DNA of 64,000 nt, from positions 35,232,019-35,296,018 of the forward strand of contig CM049306.1 of the NCBI GenBank assembly GCA_026874595.1, read 5' to 3'. The stretch is from Sipunculus nudus (Eukaryota; Annelida; Sipuncula; Golfingiida; Sipunculidae). Shown here in pieces: positions 28,830 to 34,800 of the stretch (within the stretch, counting starts at the first letter, position 1; every line of letters starts with the position of its first letter). The position numbers and the translations under genes are program-made. The notes under the pieces were generated by a model, which had not been told where the DNA came from, ran no database searches, and was given only the letters and a program-made list of their open reading frames with translations.

Positions 28830-31800
28830 TACGCAACTGAGCAATATGCTTGCCGGAATCTTTGATTCCGGCAAGCAACTAGCTGCAAAAGTCGCGGTGT
28901 TATCAGCAGTTACGTGAAATCATGTTTTTTTCTCGCTTGACGAGATATAGTACGAGATTTGGCAAGACGAGCAGTTTTATTATGTCAAGACGGCCAAACG
29001 TTACGAAATGGCGAAAACTAGATCTGTCTAGCTGTAAAAGTCGCCGAGTTATAAGCATTTCCGTGTACTCTCGTGTTTTCTCGTTTGACGAGATATGGTG
29101 CAGGATTTGGCCAGTCTTGTAGATTTGTCATATCAAACTCTCTAAATGTTATGAAATGGCGAAAACTACATCTGTCTAGCTGTAAAAGTTGCCGAGTTAT
29201 TAGCATTTCTGTAAAATCTCCTTTTTTATCTTTTGACGAGATATGGTGCGAGATTTGGCCAGTCTTGCAGGTTTGTCATGTCAAGCGGTCCAAATGTTAA
29301 TGAATGCCAAAAACTAGACCTGTCTAGCCGTGAAAGTCGCCGACTTATATGCATTTCTGTGAAATCTCGTTTTTCCACATTTGACCAGATGTAGTGCGAG
29401 ATTTCGCCAAGTATCGCAGTTTTACTATGTCAAGTTGGCCAAATGTTACCAAATGCCAAAAACTAGACCTGAGTAGCTGTAAAAGTCGCCTAGTTATAAG
29501 CATTTCCATGATATCTCGTTTTTTTCTCGCTTGACGAGATATGGTGCGAGATTTGGCCTGATTTCTTTTCTGGCGTGTCAAGCTGGTCATATGTTATGAA
29601 ATGCCGAAAACTAGACCTGTGTAGCTGTAAAAGTCGCCGAGTTATAAGCATTTCCGTGAAATCTTGGTTTTTCTCGTTTGATGATAAACTGAGCGAAATT
29701 TGACGAGACTTGCAATTGAATGACTTATAACCAAGGGGAAGCAGCCTTATGCAAAAAACTAGACCCTTGAAACATAAATATTAACCGAGATAGAAGCCAA
29801 AAACTGCATATTTTCAGATCGTCAAGTTTAACCCACAAATTTGGTAACCATGGTAACGGCAGCACAAAGCTACATGTGCGGAGGAATAAGCCAATGTTCC
29901 TAGTTTAAGATACAACGATAAAAATTGTGCCATGTTTAAAATTATTGTAGATATTGCAGAAAAATGATATGTATTAGTGTTTCAGGTACCACGCCCCCTG
30001 GTGGCTATTTCCAAAAAATGAAAAACAGATTTCGAGATATTTATATATAACACAAAATATATCAATTTCAAAGCCATTGTTAAAAAAATGCAACCTGTAG
30101 GTCATATTTAATGAAATCTCGAAGACTCTCGTTTGACGAGAAACAGTGCGAGATTTTGCAAGATTTTTGATTGGATCACCGAGAGCTCACCAAGGGCTAC
30201 AAGATGCAAAAAAATTGACCTCTCCAGCATAAAAACTGACAGAGTTAGAAGCTGAAAACTGCATATTTTCAAAATTCAAAAGTTTTACCCCAAAAATAGA
30301 GAAATCTGGCAATAGCACACTTTGGCACCTATGCGCAAAAATAAGCCCATGGTACCCAGTTGAAGGTGCTGTGATGGAAATGGCCCAATGTTTAATAGTT
30401 CTGGAGGTATAGCACCAAAACAAATTTTCATGTTTTTTCATCTGCAACGCCCCCTGGCGGCCATTTCCAAAATCTGAAAAAACAATTTCGAGATATTCTT
30501 GTGTTACATAAAATATCTCAGAATCAGTACGATTGCTGCAAATTTGAAAAATATCAGGAAATTCCATGATTTCTCCCCGAAATTGCGTAACCATGGTAAC
30601 AGCAAATTTAAGTAAGCTACATGTCAAAAGAAAGGCCAGGTGATGACGAAATAAATGAGCTATTGCAGAAGTGGATAAGCCTATTTATGGCGAAGTTATA
30701 GTGCAAAAACCGTTAACCATACTTGTCGTGACCTTGACCTTGACCTTTGACCTATTTTAACCAAAAACAATAGGGCACCTAGAAATTATGTTTTTCATCA
30801 TCCCTGTAAGTTTCAAGGTGATTGTGGCAAAATTGTGGCCAGGAGAGTGCAGACAAACAAACAAACAGACATACGCAACTGAGCAATATGCTTGCCGAAA
30901 TCTTTGATTCCGGCAAGCAACAAACATGTAAGGAGTGAAACTCATGTTTGTTGATAAGATTTAAAAGGCCTAAATAAAGATATTTATTAATGTTAACTTT
31001 ACATGAAGGGCATAAAGGCTGCCCTGAAACAGGGCCATACCATACAAATGTATCAATAACTATCATAATTAAACATAAGAGAAATAAATGATACCACAAA
31101 AAATATGAACATATGATAAACAGAGGAGCTAGGGGTGTAAAGTCAAATTCTGATAACAAATCAGGAAGCAGTGATGAATGCTTAGCGAATAATGGCCATA
31201 TATATAACACAAAGAAAACGAATGCTGGACATGTTTTCATCAGGGCAAGTTTACATTGGGCAAATTTAGAAGTAGTCTGAGTTGACATGGGTGAAATTAA
31301 CTGCTACAGTTTTCTGAACGATGGTGCTGTGATAGCTCCTTCACAAAAAAATTCTAAATTTCTGATGACTTATGGGAACATATGGAAACTGACCTCTCTC
31401 AGGATACACTTTGCATCATCCCGACAGTTCAAGACAAAATATGGGTTTTCCATAGGCTTGGCTACATAAAAGTTGCATGGAAAACAGTTGAGTGCCACCA
31501 TGGTCATTTATTATGTAGATGGTGCATGAAAATTATGCATGAAAATTATGCATGATAAAGTCTATCATACCTGCAACTGGTCGGCTGCCATCAGCGAACT
31601 CAGCCTTAATGGACGCCCCAGCTACATCCCAAACAATGATCTTGCCGTTATAGTCTGCGGACGCCAACCTCAGGGTGTAAGGGTTCAGCAGGTCGTGGTG
31701 ATAATTCTCCCTCGCCCATTTCACCTGCACTCAGGTAAGCAATGTAAATCAAAATAAAAATCTGTTGTGTGAGAACTATGTTCAAGATGTCAATGTCTGT

Positions 31801-34800
31801 ATTCAGATTTTTATTCTATATTGATAATGACAAAGTATTGGTGGTATCTTTATCTTATATTAAACATGATGCTGTCATATAAAATAGATAGAAATAAGTG
31901 TCCTCCCATACAGCAATATAAATGCATATGTGAAAATGATTACAGTGACAAAAATACAGTTGAACTTTAACAGATATAGAAGTTAAAGATAAGGAGGAAA
32001 CTGAGAAATCTTTGGTTGAAATATACAAACTGAGATAAAAGATCAGACCTGATAGAAAGATTCATCTCCTGCCACATATGCCATGCATTGCAGTCAATGA
32101 TTCACATTTCCACTGTGTGTCACACAATTTGACACAAACATCAATTGCTTGCTGATCAGTTTAATGATTTATTCACACCAGATATAACCAACTTATTTGA
32201 CAGCATACCCTCACATCCAATAAGATTTTATTGTTACATAAGGCCATAGTTAATATGAACATGAAAAGTCTCATTTTTTAAAGGAATTCTCAAAGCAAGC
32301 CACTATTGGCATATATGAAATCAAACTAGCTAAATCACCTTCACAACATATCCTTTGTGTTTGTCAAGTACTTGAAGGACCTGGAAATAAAACAAAAACT
32401 CTATTAGCATGGCATTAAATTAACTTTATTGTGCTAAATCATTAAACATTTAAGAAATGTTATTCCTTTTATTAAATGTTAAACAATCTGTTTACTTGGA
32501 AAATATTTGGTTTTACATGTGAATTGTAAATGTAACAATCACACTCATGATGTAACATAATATCATCATGATTCCTGCAAATGGCAAAGCTGGGTGTTAA
32601 AAGATGCAGATTTATTATTATTTTTTTTTTTAATTTTTTCTTTCATGCCAGCTAAATTAAGTGTGTATTCCTACAGAATTCCATTACAGTTTTGTAATCA
32701 GTCACAGGGTGGTACCACAAACCTTCTCTCTTTTATATGCTGGTTTAACCAGGCCATGTGACTACTGCACCTGTGGGCCCTGGTTGTGTTATTCGCCCCA
32801 TTATTCGGTTACAACATTATGGAACCCCTGAAAGGCACACTTGTCTTGAAAGGAACACTTGTGTGAGAAACACAGCTGTGTGGCAAAACCTTCCCATTAA
32901 GCCTGCAGAGAGCTCTCTCTCTCTGGCTCGAGGATGACACTGATAAAATATAACTGCTCCTTGGCTGATATTCAACTGCACAGTCTCTTTGTTTTTAGTC
33001 CTGGTTCTACCTATTGTTCACAAAAGTTGGTTCAAAGATGCATATATGCTTACAAATGACTGTTTGAACAGGATCCACATCACCTCTTCTGGTACTTTTT
33101 ATTTGTGTAAACTAATGGAGTGCATGTGAATAACAGCTCTAAATAATGATTTCAGTAGAAATTGAAAATAAATCAATATAATGATAAATATTTCTATATT
33201 GTATTAATCAGAGAATCACCTGGACTGTTCCTGGATCAATCACAGCCACAAGGTTCTGGCAGCCATACGCAACCCGTCCTTGCCAGCCCCTGATAAGGAA
33301 AAACAAACACTATATATATCTCATCAAGATGGAAAATATGAAAATGTACTACAGATTTCATTGATGTAAACTCTTCCTATATTAACATATATGATAAACA
33401 TCTAAATCATGACAGATACAGTTTCTTTCCAAAGCAGTGGCGGAACAAGAGGGGGGCACGTGCCAGGGTGTGCCAACCCACCCCTGTTCAGCTATAACAT
33501 CACTCATTTTATCGAGTTCTTTTCCCATTTATTCATAATCAATTTTCATTTTTCAGATTACCTTTTAATTTTCTAGCAATTAGATTATTATATTTATTAC
33601 TTTCTAATTTATAAGTTGAGGATATTAATGAACAGCTGTGTGAGTTAATCCATTGAGATAGCATCCACATATATACTGGTATATTAAAAGAGAGAGGGAG
33701 TCATTCCATTATCACACTCTACTCGGTAATAACACAGAGGAATCCCCCCCCCCCCCCCCCCCATCACATTCGCCTGCGAGTAAGGCAAGGTTTTCATCCA
33801 GCCTACCGAGCAATGCTTTGGCTGAGATCAACCGTGAAAAATCTCACCACTCTTTGGCCGATACTCAAAATCACGCTCTGTGCTCTGCTGTCTAGGTATC
33901 GTACTGTGCGCTGCCCAGACAACAGATTTTTGACATAAAACTTAAACATATCACTAATTTTACCACTAGTACTACATTTAAAAGATGACATTTGGCAAGT
34001 TATAAATGTAGATGCGCATTTTACCACTGATATCAAATGTTATTGAATGTTTGGACTTTCCAGTTTATACCCTAATTTTGCAGTAATATAAATATTAAAG
34101 CTTAGCTGGCTGCATGATAACCCCAAACCCCCTAAAGTTTGAATACATTATGCAAAAACATGTATGAGAACAAAAGTTGAGGAACAGAAAATTCTCATAA
34201 ACTTTAGTTAAAGGTGCCTCAAAATGTCCTCTTTATATTGCATGTTCAACATAAACATGGGTCTAGATTTTATTCATATTTTCCATAAATGAAAATATAT
34301 TACATAATAGTACAACCACATATATATATATTTATTATATATTTATATATATTAAAATTACAAAACAAAAATTCAAGAACTTAGTTTTTCATAATATCCA
34401 TCAAACACCAATTCAATATTAGCGCCCTCTGATCTCAAATTTATGGATCCGCAAACCTCTGACATTCAGTGAAAGAAAGCAGTACCACCATTTCTCAAGT
34501 TTCATTATCATTTGTATATATTTTTATCCTTTATAGATCTAACACAAAAATAATAAAAAAAACACTAATCAAAATGTTAACAACCAAACCTGAAATGACA
34601 TGTACAGTTTGGATCCCATAAGGCAAGTGACAGTTACAACACGATCGCAAGTGCTCAGCTGCTGATACTAAAACTGAATATTTCTTATAGTATACCTAAC
34701 CACATCAAACGGATCATATTTTTGGTAATGGTGTAGTTTAGGGGGTTTTTATAAAAGGCCTATATTACGATCTTGAACGCAAATTATAAACAAAAGTAAT

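Larger units (their letters stand above)
26340..30918. repeat. repeat family D: composite Helitron/Helentron-like block in WDR11 intron 4
   Basis: A 4.6 kb block of nested tandem arrays without a coding gene. 26.6-27.4 kb: ~325-bp units each with a CTCF-like AGCGCCNCCTAGNGG site. 27.7-28.75 kb: ~320-bp units with TGACCTTGACCTTGACC. Then (GACA)n, then a perfect 13-bp hairpin GCTTGCCGGAATC/GATTCCGGCAAGC at 28848-28876 followed by AACTAG. A second part starts there: the 148-bp array, then two more CTCF-like units and another receptor-like array, ending in an imperfect copy of the same hairpin at 30890-30918. The pattern of terminal hairpin plus CTAG recalls Helitron 3' ends; the class is inferred. 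Confidence 0.75.

Noticed and set aside
28685-28917. Cys/Ser/Val and Arg/Gln/Thr/Asp-rich ORFs
   Set aside because: Translations of the (GACA)n microsatellite.
30187-30627. 146-codon minus-strand ORF
   Set aside because: Lies inside repeat D; no recognised domain and the units either side are interrupted.
26340-30918. Possible CRISPR-like or satellite-encoded RNA array
   Set aside because: Units are 148-330 bp and diverged, in a eukaryotic intron, with no short identical repeats separated by unique spacers.
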